Shown: positions 33,801 to 44,000 of the stretch, one piece after another
Layout: every line of letters starts with the position of its first letter
Numbering within the stretch: the first letter of the stretch is position 1
DNA from: Strobilurus pachycystidiatus
Taxonomy: Eukaryota; Basidiomycota; Agaricomycetes; Agaricales; Physalacriaceae
Assembly (NCBI GenBank): GCA_019915135.1
Contig: JAHLMK010000033.1
Coordinates: 62,001-126,000, forward strand
DNA length: 64,000 nucleotides
Reading direction: 5' to 3'
Notes under the pieces: generated by a model
Database searches by the model: none
What the model saw: only the letters and a program-made list of their open reading frames with translations
Told to the model about the DNA's origin: nothing
Translations under genes and position numbers: made by a program

Positions 33801-36800
33801 ATACCTTCTCCAGACCTCTTATTTGCATAGCTATCCCCCAATAATGAACCTATAATTACAGATAATACATCTTTATTATGTGGTCCAATTCTATTTTTAG
33901 CCCTTATATTACTTATGTGATAATGTCTTTTTAGAATTTTATTTTGAATTTTAATTTGTTTTTTGTTATAAAATTGACATAAGTTTCTACGTGGAGAAAG
34001 TATTGAATCTAATCCACTATTAAAGTTAAACCCGTTAAACCCATTTTTATGTTGAAAACTAATATTAATAGCCGTACTTGATACGTTACACATGTTATTT
34101 TTTTGACCAATTATATTTGACAAAAAATTGGTGTCTTTCATTTTATTTAATATATATAATTTTAGGCCACCTAATAAAAAAAAGAGACCTACTACTTTGA
34201 TTGTTAATGTTGGAGAAATAACTTCATCCATGATATAAAGTAATCTAAATGAAGGAAAAGCAATAGCAATTAAAACTAAGGCCATGGAATAAAATTATAT
34301 TATTATGCAGCTCCCGCTTTTATTAGCGTTTTTATAATATTTACACTAGATTAAGCGTAAGAACTGCGTGGACAGCTAGCGTCCACTCACCCCTTCTCCC
34401 ATTTTCCCATTTAAAAATAAATGGGTCCCATAAATGGGTCCCATAAATGGGAGGGGCGCTCGCTGCGGAAGAGGGCTTTGTGGTAAAAAAGAAACACTTT
34501 TTTTTTAATTAATAGCTTGGCTAATATTGAGCAGAAACTAATAATTTGAGGAAAAAATTTAAAAATTTTTCAAGTTAAGGATAAGAAGATTATTTATCCA
34601 GATTAAAAATAATGAGAAAGAATAAGCATCCCTAATATTAAATTAAGTATTTTTCAATTTCTCTATATAAAACAATACAGCAAAGTATAATTATTATTTG
34701 AGTACTAGTATTAGCCTAATTACTAGATCACAGAATAAAACCTATTATTTAATAAATTATCCTTAAAACTATTTTAAAAATCTTTTATTATTCATACCAG
34801 CTTGGATATCAAAAAGTATATCTAACCCTTCTTTAGTAATATGAGATCGGTTTTTAATTAATTCTGCAGCTTTACATCAATCTTTAAAATCTTCAGATTT
34901 GACACCTAAAATATTATATTCTTGGAAAAAAGGTATAATTTTTTCTACTATATCTCGAATATCACTAACTAAAAAATAGTATACAGGATTTCTAGTATCT
35001 TTTTTTAATGTTCCACAATTAAAAAAAGAAATAAATTTCCCCAATAAATTGAAGTCACGAGAATGTTGGGTTATCGAAAAGGCTATCTCCGTTCTATATC
35101 CTACTTTAAACTTTTTATTAACTCTAATAATAATGTAGAAACTACCATCACCAGAGGTAAAACCAGCCATTCAATAAGGATTAGGTATCTCTTTATCTTT
35201 TATTAAAGGTCTGACAACGGGACTTATAGTTGGAAAATTTGTTTTTAGTTCATTAGACAAACCTAAATTTAACGATGCTTTAATAGATAGAATTTTCCTT
35301 AAACCTTCTAAAGTTAAGTGTTCCTTATTCGTCATTAAACTGATAATATCTTTAAAAAGTATATAGTCAGCAAGCTTTTGAGTTACTGGGGAATATTTAT
35401 CAAAGTGCGGAATTATCACATCTACAATTTGTGATAAAGAATCTACACGAAAAGTACAGTAATTTTTAAATATTACTATTTTACCAGCCTCGCCAAAATA
35501 ACCTTGAACTTATTTCAATAAATGTAAATCTTTAATATGGCTAGTAGTCATAAATCTTGCGGCCACTACAAAACCGGTTTTAGTTGAGGGACTATTTAAA
35601 ATACTAACAGTAAAACTACCTTCAGCATCGATTAGTCCCGTTATAAACCAAGGATTAATAAGGTTACTAGATTTTTTAACAATAAAAGGATTTGAACTAG
35701 CGATTGTAGAAAACTTTTGAATTTCCTGATTACTCTTAAAGGTGTTTGTCTTTCTTAAAACCTGAAGCTTTTTAAAAAGCAGATTATTAATAATATAATT
35801 TTTCTAGAAATAGTCTCCCCCTCCCCTCCCCCCACCCCTTTGGGTGGGGAGAGGGGAGGGGAGAGGGCCGCTCGCAGCGCTACTCCCATAAAAGGGTGGG
35901 AGAGGTATTACTAGAGTTCCATAGAGTACACCTTAGATGTTTTTTAATTAAACATCAACTACCGTCTACTCGTTGCTCTTTTACAGAAAATAAATTTCTG
36001 ACTTAGATCCGCGATAGTCCATTTAACTTTCGTTTATCTTATGAATTGTTACCCTACCTGAAGGATTAGTTCAGCCACTTATAATTTTTCAATTATAGTT
36101 TGGTATCATAAGCTTTAGGATGTCCCCGGAGTTTGATAGTTATACCCAAATATTTGATTTAATAACTAGGTGTAATAGTTCAAACTAATTCTAATACTGT
36201 CACCGCTAGAGTTACGGTTGGACTATCTCTTTATCTTTTTTCCGGCAGCACTGCGCTTCCGTTTCCGTTTCCGCTATCGCTTCCGCTTCCGCTTCGGCTT
36301 CCGCTAGCAAGATATTTCACGTATAGTCTCTGAGGGTTGTTAAATCTGAATATCACAGATAAAATTTATTTCCTGCTGATGATTATTTTAATCCTAAATT
36401 TTTCACTTATAATTATTTATAGTATTTAAGAATTAATAGTTCTCAACATATAGTGAAATTTAATTCATAGTTTTTCTTCCAATAAGTTAAGTTTTATTAA
36501 TTAAAAATAGATATCTATCTTTAAAAATCAACCCAGATTTGACATATCTATTAACAGTACTAGCACTTATTCCTAAATGGTTAGCGGCTTTTCTAGCTGA
36601 ACTAAAACAACCTATTAATTTAGTTCCTCCCTTTGAATTTTTTTCATAAATATTAACAGGATTACCATGTTTTTGACTCAATAATAATTTAGTATCATCA
36701 GAAATTTTTATACCTAAAGCTTTTTGTATCATTAATTCCTTAGTTTTCACACTGTGAGTTTGACCATAAAGAGGATTTTTTTCACCAGATTTCTTAAGAC

Positions 36801-38860
36801 TCATTAATCTTTTAGATTCTTTACTATGTGAACGGAATAGATTAGAAGATTTATTTTCTTTATAAAATTTATTTAAAGATTCCCTAATTTTTAATTTAGT
36901 TTTTTCTGAGTGAAGAAAGCCTTTAGAAGAACCCGCTATTTTTAAAATATTATACTTAGGGTTTAATTTATCAAAATAATATTGTTCTTTAGTTAATAGT
37001 TCTGATTTACTACAATATTCTAATATTGTCAGAGAAAAATTAGAGTACCCATATTTTATTAAAGCTCTACTAATGATATAACCGTCCCTGCTTTTTAAAT
37101 AACCCAGGTTAAAATAATTTTTAAATCTATTAGAGATATCTATAGATTGTCCTACATATATCCCCTCTTCTAGTTTATTACTTAACATATAAATACCTGA
37201 TTTACCTTTGTTCTCTTTAATAATAATTTTTCTCATTAAATAAAGGTTATCATAATATTTTTCTGAGGTTATCTTATCATTAGAATTATTGGCTTTAATT
37301 ACTAAATCTAAAGGGTTAGTAGGTAAGCTAGAATAATATTGATTTGTCCTTACCTGCTTGACGTGAATCCCTTTAAAAAGAGGGATAGTCTGTCGGTAGG
37401 GCAAGGGGAGAGTCTTTTATGATATAAATGGGTGTCCCCCCTTCTGCTATCCTTTGCGCAAGCCCATTTAGGGGAGGGACAGGGACAGGGCGAGCGCCTC
37501 CTAAAAAAAGGATAGACATTTATAAAATTGCTATTTTTTTTTAACTTAGATTCAGATAAACTTTGAATAGGCACAGTAGTACCATGGTTTAAATATTTGT
37601 GAGCAATAGGGTTTTTCTTATTATTATAATAATAAATAATTGAAAAAAGAACTCAGAAAACTGATAATCCAATTACAATTAAATAAAAACCAATACTATT
37701 ATGTAATGTTACTAAACCAGTAAAACCTGGAGCAGCCTATTTTTATAAACAAGTAAAAAAATTTTTATATATTTAATTATTATAATATAGTAAATTAATT
37801 TATTGTTATAACTGGGACTATTTCTTTTTATAATTAATTACTTCAATTTAACTGGTTCTGCTTTTACTTTATATAACATTTCAGGTATAATAAAAGGGAT
37901 TACAATTGGAGCTAACTTTTTTAACTGAGAAGAGGGAATATTGATTCTAGGATTTAACCCTGTAGGAGTCTTTTTCATAAACAATGTACATTGAATATTA
38001 TAACGTATATTCAAAACATTCATAAGAACTACTACTTCTTTAATTGAAAAAGAGTCAGTACAAAGACGTAAACCATAATCTCTAGCTTCACCGTCCCCCA
38101 TTATTCAATGAGCTATAGCTATAGGCGTCAATAAGTTATAAATATCATTAGGTATAATTTTTTTTCCCATTTACATCTAAAAACTGTAAACATAAATTAT
38201 GAATTGCTGGCAAGCCCATACTTATAATAGCTAAAGTATAATTTTTAAGTCCCCTTCTATCTTGGATTCGTAATACTGGTAAAGAACTAAAAATAAATGA
38301 CAGTGAAAAATAAACATGCATAAAATAATAAAAATGCAATGTATAGGATTGTACAAAAGCTATACGCAAATATTTATTGGATTTGCTTTTATTTATACCA
38401 CCATCTGAAAGTAATAAACCTACTAATATACCTTCATAAGTATAAGGTAAAACAAACAATTTTCGCATATTTTTAGTCAATTTTTTTTTTTTTTCCTTCC
38501 GTAAGACCATGATAAATTCGAACTTTGTCCAGCACAACTAACTATTGAAACACTGTTATAAGTATAAAAAAAATCAGCTAAATTTTCAACTTCAAATTTC
38601 AGATAATTAAAGTATAAATCAAACGTGTAGTCTCTGAGAAAGTAAGTACTTTCTGCTGATATTTCAAAGCAATTGAATTTTTCTAATATAAAATTAGACC
38701 AATTACTTATAAAAATGTCCCAGCATATAGTCTGAGAAGATATTAATAAATATCCAGATAGCACTGCTAGTATAAAAGCACTATCTTGAAAACCTAGTTG
38801 TCATGGCTCTGCAGCATCGTTTAAAATAATAAGATTAAATAAATATAATAAATGTGTCAT
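27804..38860 (-). CDS. cox2: Cytochrome c oxidase subunit 2, seven exons
   Basis: cox2 encodes the CuA-binding subunit of complex IV. Exons are 38860..38780 ([10 protein letters not shown] to GFQDS), 37736..37581 ([13 protein letters not shown] to KYLNHG), 36200..36168 (TVLELVWTITP), 34282..34187 ([11 protein letters not shown] to LTIKVVG), 31993..31686 (HQWYWSYEYSDF to GQCSE), 29521..29502 (20-nt micro-exon, CGVWHG) and 27871..27804 ([24 protein letters not shown]). The sum is 762 nt, 253 aa. CuA ligands are visible in GQCSEICGVWHGFMP, assembled from three exons. All six introns obey the T/G rule; four carry LAGLIDADG-type and three GIY-YIG-type genes or relics (intron 4 has two). Confidence 0.95.
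27872..28806 (-). CDS. GIY-YIG homing endonuclease, cox2 intron 6
   Basis: Domain order: GIY-YIG core ([31 protein letters not shown]; catalytic-region [13 protein letters not shown]), a short NUMOD3-like stretch ([15 protein letters not shown]) and a C-terminal helix-turn-helix of the IENR1/NUMOD1 kind ([16 protein letters not shown]). The stop is TAG at 27874-27872, whose last G is also the last base of the intron. The 5' end is unclear: a TAA precedes the frame at about 28808 and no ATG is seen before the domain. A possible N-terminal piece (28860-29020) lies in another frame next to a GC cluster. Confidence 0.75.
29533..30940 (-). pseudogene. Decayed GIY-YIG endonuclease, cox2 intron 5
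   Basis: This is a paralogue of the nad5 intron 2 gene. It has an N-terminal [22 protein letters not shown] match, the GIY-YIG core ([19 protein letters not shown]), [19 protein letters not shown] and a C-terminal repeat domain (29533..30063, [19 protein letters not shown]). It is broken by a frameshift near 30590, a TAA near 30140 and a further shift before 30063. A GC-rich inverted repeat (30815-30890, CCCTCCCC / GGGGAGGGG) sits inside the N-terminal region and adds Gly/Arg-rich codons. It cannot yield a full enzyme. Confidence 0.8.
32110..32862 (-). pseudogene. Second, decayed LAGLIDADG_2-type gene in cox2 intron 4
   Basis: A diverged duplicate of the upstream intact gene. It has [14 protein letters not shown] near 32690, fragments like [14 protein letters not shown] near 32380, [16 protein letters not shown] near 32310 and a near-identical C-terminus ([12 protein letters not shown]) near 32130. 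Multiple TAA/TAG codons and shifts interrupt it. Both copies end beside similar DNA (ACCTAGTTTATATAACATA at 32104 and 33292). It lies between the ribozyme core and the 3' splice site, an unusual position. Confidence 0.8.
32838..33012 (-). ncRNA. Group I ribozyme core, cox2 intron 4
   Basis: Blocks in minus-strand order: GGCGATGCGAGTGAAAACGG, AGATAGACCGTCAG, GCTACAGACTGGGTCACTTG and GCTTAATGTACAGTCG. The same series recurs in cob intron 4 (51840-51975) and cob intron 6 (48240-48470). There too it follows a LAGLIDADG_2-type gene, which defines a second intron family in this genome. Confidence 0.78.
33169..33238. repeat. GCTTCT hexamer microsatellite
   Basis: About eleven TTCTGC units with one deletion (TTCTTCTGC), in cox2 intron 4 between the intact gene and the ribozyme core. 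A short related run (CTGCTGCTTCTGCTTCGC) is inside the cob intron 2 gene near 56155. Confidence 0.9.
33272..34186 (-). CDS. LAGLIDADG_2-type homing endonuclease fused to cox2 exon 4, intron 4
   Basis: The exon 4 frame continues through the intron to the TAA at 33272 with no break. Motifs: [21 protein letters not shown] followed by SYANKRS (first LAGLIDADG-like motif, about residue 115 of the intron part) and [16 protein letters not shown] (second). Terminal HSSMLYKLG is characteristic of this family, which also occurs in cob introns 4, 6 and 10. It may act as endonuclease and maturase. The N-terminal 100 residues are a variable linker. Confidence 0.85.
34769..35660 (-). pseudogene. LAGLIDADG endonuclease with a nonsense codon, cox2 intron 3
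   Basis: First motif [15 protein letters not shown] near 35650; second [17 protein letters not shown] near 35165. The frame is open except for a TAA at 35510-35512 (DLHLLK*VQGYF) inside the first domain, and it ends with RFLK and TAG at 34769. Catalytic acids are present. One substitution would restore the frame, so loss is recent or the codon is an error. The gene follows the family core at 35905-36145. Confidence 0.8.
35905..36145 (-). ncRNA. Group I ribozyme core, cox2 intron 3
   Basis: A family core with ACTCCGGGGACATCCTAAAG, GGACTATCGCGGATCTAAGT and GTAAAAGAGCAACGAGTAGA. A GC cluster (35815-35905, CCCCACCCCTTTGGGTGGGG plus TACTCCCATAAAAGGGTGGG) is inserted at its 3' edge, before the LAGLIDADG gene. 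Confidence 0.78.
36250..36308. repeat. CTTCCG hexamer repeat
   Basis: Imperfect CTTCCG / TTTCCG units (CGCTTCCGTTTCCGTTTCCG...) lie between exon 3 of cox2 and the P7-type motif of intron 2 (CACGTATAGTCTCTGAGG at 36319). Confidence 0.85.
36487..37404 (-). CDS. GIY-YIG homing endonuclease with NUMOD repeats, cox2 intron 2
   Basis: An intact frame of about 300 aa. It has a GIY-YIG core ([44 protein letters not shown]), NUMOD3-like repeats typical of the SegE/I-TevI relatives ([32 protein letters not shown]) and a C-terminal NUMOD1/IENR1 helix-turn-helix ([19 protein letters not shown]). It is encoded in intron 37580..36201 and is not fused to exon 2. The first ATG in frame lies near 37236, and the open frame reaches further up. 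Likely active. Confidence 0.85.
   Translation of the reverse strand: MPYRQTIPLFKGIHVKQVRTNQYYSSLPTNPLDLVIKANNSNDKITSEKYYDNLYLMRKIIIKENKGKSGIYMLSNKLEEGIYVGQSIDISNRFKNYFNLGYLKSRDGYIISRALIKYGYSNFSLTILEYCSKSELLTKEQYYFDKLNPKYNILKIAGSSKGFLHSEKTKLKIRESLNKFYKENKSSNLFRSHSKESKRLMSLKKSGEKNPLYGQTHSVKTKELMIQKALGIKISDDTKLLLSQKHGNPVNIYEKNSKGGTKLIGCFSSARKAANHLGISASTVNRYVKSGLIFKDRYLFLINKT
37838..38779 (-). pseudogene. LAGLIDADG_2-type endonuclease fused to cox2 exon 1, frameshifted
   Basis: The intron 1 frame (38779..37737) starts from exon 1 and encodes [17 protein letters not shown] (first motif) and [17 protein letters not shown] (second motif), ending in [16 protein letters not shown]. Two slips occur in A/T homopolymers: near 38485, and at 38158-38165, where one A too many breaks [10 protein letters not shown]. 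Either recent loss or homopolymer sequencing error would explain them. The P7-type motif CGTGTAGTCTCTGAG is at 38620. Confidence 0.75.
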
Positions 38861-39244
38861 TGATTAATTTAATAATATTCAAATGAAAATGTACTAATGT
38901 TTATTAACACCAAAAGTTTAAATTAGTTAGTATATTTAATATATTTTTTTTTATTTTAAAAAAATATTTTATTAAAATTAATTAAGCGGTATAATTATAA
39001 AATAAAAATATAGGAATTAAATTTAATTGAATTGGTTTTATAAACCATTAAATTTATAGCAATAATAAAAAAAAAAGTATTTTTAACTAGACATATGGCA
39101 AAGTTATTAAATAACAGCAAAAATATAAAACATAAAACGTCCACGTGGAGTATGTTAAACACCATGTAATCTTTTTAATACTCCTTTTTCCCGTACGGAG
39201 TACGGGGGAGGGGGGGGGGTAGCAAAGAATGGGCGATACCATTC

Positions 39245-39286
39245 CTCCGTACGGCTAAAAATAGAAATTTCTATTTTTTAAGGCCC
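39245..39286. repeat. Framed hairpin repeat element
   Basis: CCGTACGGCT, AAAAATAGAAATTTCTATTTTTT, then AAGGCCC: the shortest copy of the family, with a perfect stem and no loop insert. Confidence 0.75.
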
Positions 39287-40077
39287 TCCCGGCCCTCCCT
39301 TTTTTTAGGTGGGGGGGGGGGGGAGGCAAGTGGGAGGTGTAGAAGTATTAAAAAGAAATTAAATTTTATAAATAAAAAAAAAATAAACAAATTATAAATA
39401 TAGATATATTTATAATTATAAATATAAATTTAATTAATTTATCAAATATATTTAATTAAATTAATTATCAAAAAAAAAAAAGAATTATTGTAACAGCTGA
39501 TAAAACCATCTAAATCCACCCCACAAAGAATAAACTTTCACCTTTTGTGTCTATTCACTACTTTATGTTGTGTGGGTGCCGTACGGCTCCCCCCTACTCC
39601 CATAAATGGGTGGAAGGGGGGGAGGGGAGGGGTGGGGTGGGGGGGAGGGTCAAAAAAAAAAAAAGAGTACCCACACAATATTGGAAAGCAAAGTGTCCAC
39701 GAAAACTTAAATACTGGTTTAAACATGTTAATAGATTAATCATCCATTTTACAACCTGAAATAGTAAAGGCAAAGAAACTAAATTTTACGCGGGGATTGA
39801 ACAGAATAGTTTGGCATGACCACTGGAGGGCTTGCTTCCCGAGTTTATTTTTTTTTTTAATTTAAGAGGTGATGGTTAAATAAAATATATTTTTTTTTAT
39901 TTACACTTATTATTTAATTAATTATTTTTTAATTTAATTATTTTTTTTTTTAATTATTTATAAATTATTTATAAAATTAATTTAAATAAAGATTTTAAAA
40001 ATCTTTAACTTTATCTTTAATTAAAATTTCTTAAACAATATGGAAAAGGGTATTGTTTAATCTTATAATTTTAGGAT

Positions 40078-40431
40078 TTGAACCTAATTATTTTTGTTTT
40101 TTTTTTGATTGGGTGCATATTAAAAAAAAATTTTTTTTTTCACTTTTTCTTTCATCCAGTAGACGTTCGGAACTGGAGCAATATTTTAACTACAGATTTA
40201 ATTTGCGTATTAGGTTTTGGATTTGGATTATTATTGGGAGGTAGTATCTTTTTTATTACTTTTTATTTAGCGGAAGAAAGAGTGAGGGGTTTATCCCTCC
40301 TTTCTTCTAAAATATTAGAAGGTATCCAGTCCTCCCAAACACCTTTTCCTAAGTGCTGTTGCGTAAGAGCTGAATGGGAGGGTCGTACCGAAAAATTTTT
40401 ATATAATTATTTAATAATATGGGAGTCCTAA
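40078..40431 (+). CDS. Small plus-strand ORF, hydrophobic, unknown
   Basis: A 117-codon frame on the strand opposite to all other genes. It has a segment that looks protein-like (TTDLICVLGFGFGLLLGG, IFFITFYLAEERVRG), with two hydrophobic stretches. The N-terminus is a low-complexity Phe/Lys run, and the C-terminus runs through a GC cluster (KCCCVRAEWEGRTEK). It starts from TTG, not ATG. It may be a gene fragment, perhaps plasmid-derived, or a chance ORF. Confidence 0.25.
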   Translation: MNLIIFVFFLIGCILKKNFFFHFFFHPVDVRNWSNILTTDLICVLGFGFGLLLGGSIFFITFYLAEERVRGLSLLSSKILEGIQSSQTPFPKCCCVRAEWEGRTEKFLYNYLIIWES

Positions 40432-41071
40432 ACCTTTCATTTTACGTAAATAATCACCTTTTTAATTATACGGAGAAAAATAAATTCAAATTAAGAGAGA
40501 AAATATACAGAGTAAATAAGACAATAAGTTAGAGAAAGGAGATTTTTATTTTTTTTTTTTTTTTTTTTTTTTTAAGTTTAAGATTTGATTGGTCATACTC
40601 TTTTATAAAAACAAAGAATAATTTCCTTTTTATTTGTGGACGTAATCACCCTAACACCCACCTACCCATTTAATTTTTTGAGTCGGTTTGGTACCCTCCC
40701 CCCATTTATGAGACCCTCCCCCTCCCCCCCCTCCAAAAAGGGGAGGGACGGTCCCCCTCCCTTTTTGGGCTTATGGGATGCGTAAGCCCATTTAAGGGGC
40801 GAGGGGTTGATTTCCTCCAATATATGTACGGGTTAAAAAATTACATTCGATTAGTTTAACGTAAATTTGGCATTATTTTTTTTTTAGTGCGTAAGCGAAA
40901 AATATTTTGATAGTACGTGAAGGTGGTAAAAAATTTAGGTAGAAAAGTAAAATTAACTGATATTAAAATTTGAAAAATTGTAAAACCTTAGTGATTAAAC
41001 TTATTAAATTTAAATTAGAAGTAGTTGTATTGGTTTTTTTAAATTAATCCTATATTTTTAAATTAAAGACT

Positions 41072-44000
41072 TTATAGGTTTAAACCTCATTTTTTAATAT
41101 TTAAATCTAAAAGAGTATTTTCAACCAAACCTGTAACAGGTACAATAACTAAAAAAAAAGAAAAATAAAAAATTGTTGATAATTGACCGATCTCCAAATA
41201 AGGAGTATTTGGGTGTTGAGAACCAATTCAAAATAACATTATAAAATTTACAACAAAAAATCAAAAGAATAATTTCATAGCTGGTCTAAATTGGTTTCCT
41301 CTTATTCTTGAAAGATCTGTTAATGGTAATATTAATAATATTAATAATGAACCAAACATTGCAACTACTCCTAACCATAAAAAAAAAAAATAAATTAACG
41401 CTATTTAAGTGAGTCCACTCAATTTTTTATAGATACATCTCGAAATTGAATAGCTTGGTTAAGGGCCTCTCGCCCTACGTGGTCCGTTTCACTATAGCTG
41501 GCTTCTTTTAGAGGGAGTGATGATTCAAAGTTTTTATCTATAGAAAAACCAAATTGCCGAGAGTTAGTTTTAGATTCAACAGGAAAAACACACTTCCAAC
41601 CAACAATCTGACCTTTTAAAACTCCACGTCCATGTACAGCCTGAATATTATTTTCACCTGAAAGAGCTTTTGCTGCTCGCGACTTAAACCAACATTGAAT
41701 AATTTTAATTCAAAATTCTTTAGGCTGATGTCGGTTATGAGGGTAACTATAAATAATTTCAATTATATTTATAAATCCATACAAAGTGTAATGTGTTTTA
41801 GCCTTAATAAGCTTTGTCACAATGGACATTAAATTATATTGGTCTATTTTCCAGAACAGAAAATGAGAATAAGGACTTATAAGAGGTAATAATTTATAAA
41901 ATACTGATTCAAGACTTTCTACAGTTAGGACTGACATTTCAGTTTTATTTTTTTCTTTAGACAGTACGGTCTCATCGTTAAATTTATCTGGGCTTAACAT
42001 TTCTAATTCCTTATTCTTATTATTAATGTAAGTTTTAATATTGAGAGAATTAAAAAATTTTTCTAATATAGAGAAAAAATGAGCGTTATATTTATTTTTA
42101 AGCTGAGGCAAAGTTAAAGTAGGTATTAACCAGATTGAACCTTTATCCGAATTTCTTAATCTTAAGAATAGAGTACCGTCACCAATAATAAATCCTATAA
42201 TAAACAATATTGAAGGGGTTGATAAATTATCAGTGTAAACAGGTAGAACCATCTTACGAGGAATGATATTAAATAAACTTAATTGCTCTGATAAAGATAA
42301 TTTTCGATTTCTTCCATCTAATGAGAGATCATAAACAAGGTGTACAGCTAAATTTAAATCAGAAAGATAATCGTTACAATTAGTGTAGCTACGAGAGGCC
42401 ATCGAAAATTTTTTAGATGTTAGATGCCTTATTTCAGCTAATTTTTGGAAAGCAACATATTTTTCACCATATATACTATCAAAATATTTTACATAATTTG
42501 TAAGTATTGTTTCCCAACTTTCACTACCTAACCGTATAACTAATTTTTCAGGATTTCGTTTATTTATAGTCAAGCTCAATGTCCCTGTTCGCCCTAACAC
42601 ATGTCAGAGAGTTAAAAAAAAATTTAAAACTTCTCCCCCTCGGCTATCTTGAGATATGGACTGGACCTTGTTTCGATCGGCTAAATTTTGATTAAGAGAA
42701 AAGACTGGTGAAAATCTATTTTTTCCTCTAATCCTACAGGAAACATAACCTTCAGCCTGAAAGAAACCATTTGCGACTTGACGAAACTCATCTGGATTAA
42801 AATTTGTAGGTAAATTAAAATTATCTTTACACTGTTTTAATTGTTTACGTGCTGAAGAAATAGATAAAAAATTTTTATCCTTCGAATTAAAGATTGTATC
42901 ATTTGAAATCAAGATAGGAGATAAATGCTGAAATACTATTTCAATATCATTACCTAGTCTTTATTGACTATATCTTATGTTGATTTAATACAATCGACAT
43001 TTTTACGTATAGTCGATGAAGTTTTTATAAACAAACACTCCACCCTACCCCTCCCCTTAACGTAGAAAACACGTTGACGATGAGGAAAGGCTCCTCCCCC
43101 TAAATTATTTTTTTAGGCCCCACCACCGTAGAACAGTAGAGGCTGAGCAGAGTAGTCAAAAAAAAAAATTTGTTAAATTTGACAAATTTAGGGCCGGAAG
43201 TACGGGTAAAAATAGATGAAAATGCTTTTTCATCTATTTTTTTAAGGGCATAATATTTACTCTATAGTAATATTACTTAGAGTTATAATAGCATTGCTAA
43301 GTTTGTAATAGCCTAAAACTAGCTAATTATCTTAAACAAAATCTAAGATTTTTACTGTAGGTTACAGTACTTTGGATTTACAAGACTTTCAAGCTTATAG
43401 TAAAATTTAAACAAACCACTAGGAGTAATTTATCTGGAATACTTCTAAGTATAGCATAGAATGGTAAAAGGTCAAAAGAGAACTAGTATCCTATTTTATA
43501 ATTCATTGAAGGGACTATGTAAGGAGAGACTAAAGGGTTTAAATTTACCATATTTATTTTATTTATATAGATTCTAGGACCTCTGTCTGTCATATGTATA
43601 GAACATTCAAGATTATATCTTTCATTTAATGCTGTTATTAATAATTGGACATCGGAAGTAGTAAAAGCATAAACGCTCAAATGAATTCCTTCATTCTGCT
43701 TGCTACCATCACCCATTATTCAATGAGATAAGGCTAAAGGCGTTAGCATTTCTTTAATATTTGATGGTACTATCTTTATATTATTATAATATCAAAGATT
43801 ATGTAATCTTGAAAAACAAGGAAGTTGCATAGTTGTAAGAGAAATACTACTATTTATAGTTTTAGATCTAAGATCTTTCCATTCTTTAGAATAAGGAACA
43901 TAGTTAGCACTACAAAAGGGTTTCATTATTTCTAATACTAAATTAAAGTATTCCCGTTTACTGGGTTTACCAGACTGTGCAAAAATAAATCTAGCATTAC

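Larger units (their letters stand above)
38861..41071. other. cob-cox2 spacer
   Basis: No standard gene is recognised. It holds CGTCCACGTGG at 39138, a GC block with CCGTACGG at 39190-39330 including a framed hairpin (39245-39286), another GC block at 39580-39650 with CTACTCCCATAAATGGGTGG, long A/T runs and a GC block at 40690-40800. A plus-strand ORF at 40078-40431 is listed separately. Confidence 0.6.

Noticed and set aside
39780..39850. Possible tRNA around GGGGATTGAACAGAATAG
   Set aside because: The T-loop-like word is present, but neither strand gives a paired T stem plus acceptor stem.
40065..40100. T-arm-like hairpin TTAGGTTCAAATCCTAA on the minus strand
   Set aside because: The arm is good, but no matching acceptor, D-arm or anticodon arm is found upstream in the low-complexity DNA; at most a tRNA relic.
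41090..41110. cob ending at TGA after DLNIKK
   Set aside because: TGA encodes Trp throughout these genes; the first true stop is TAA at 41072, seven codons after the TGA begins.
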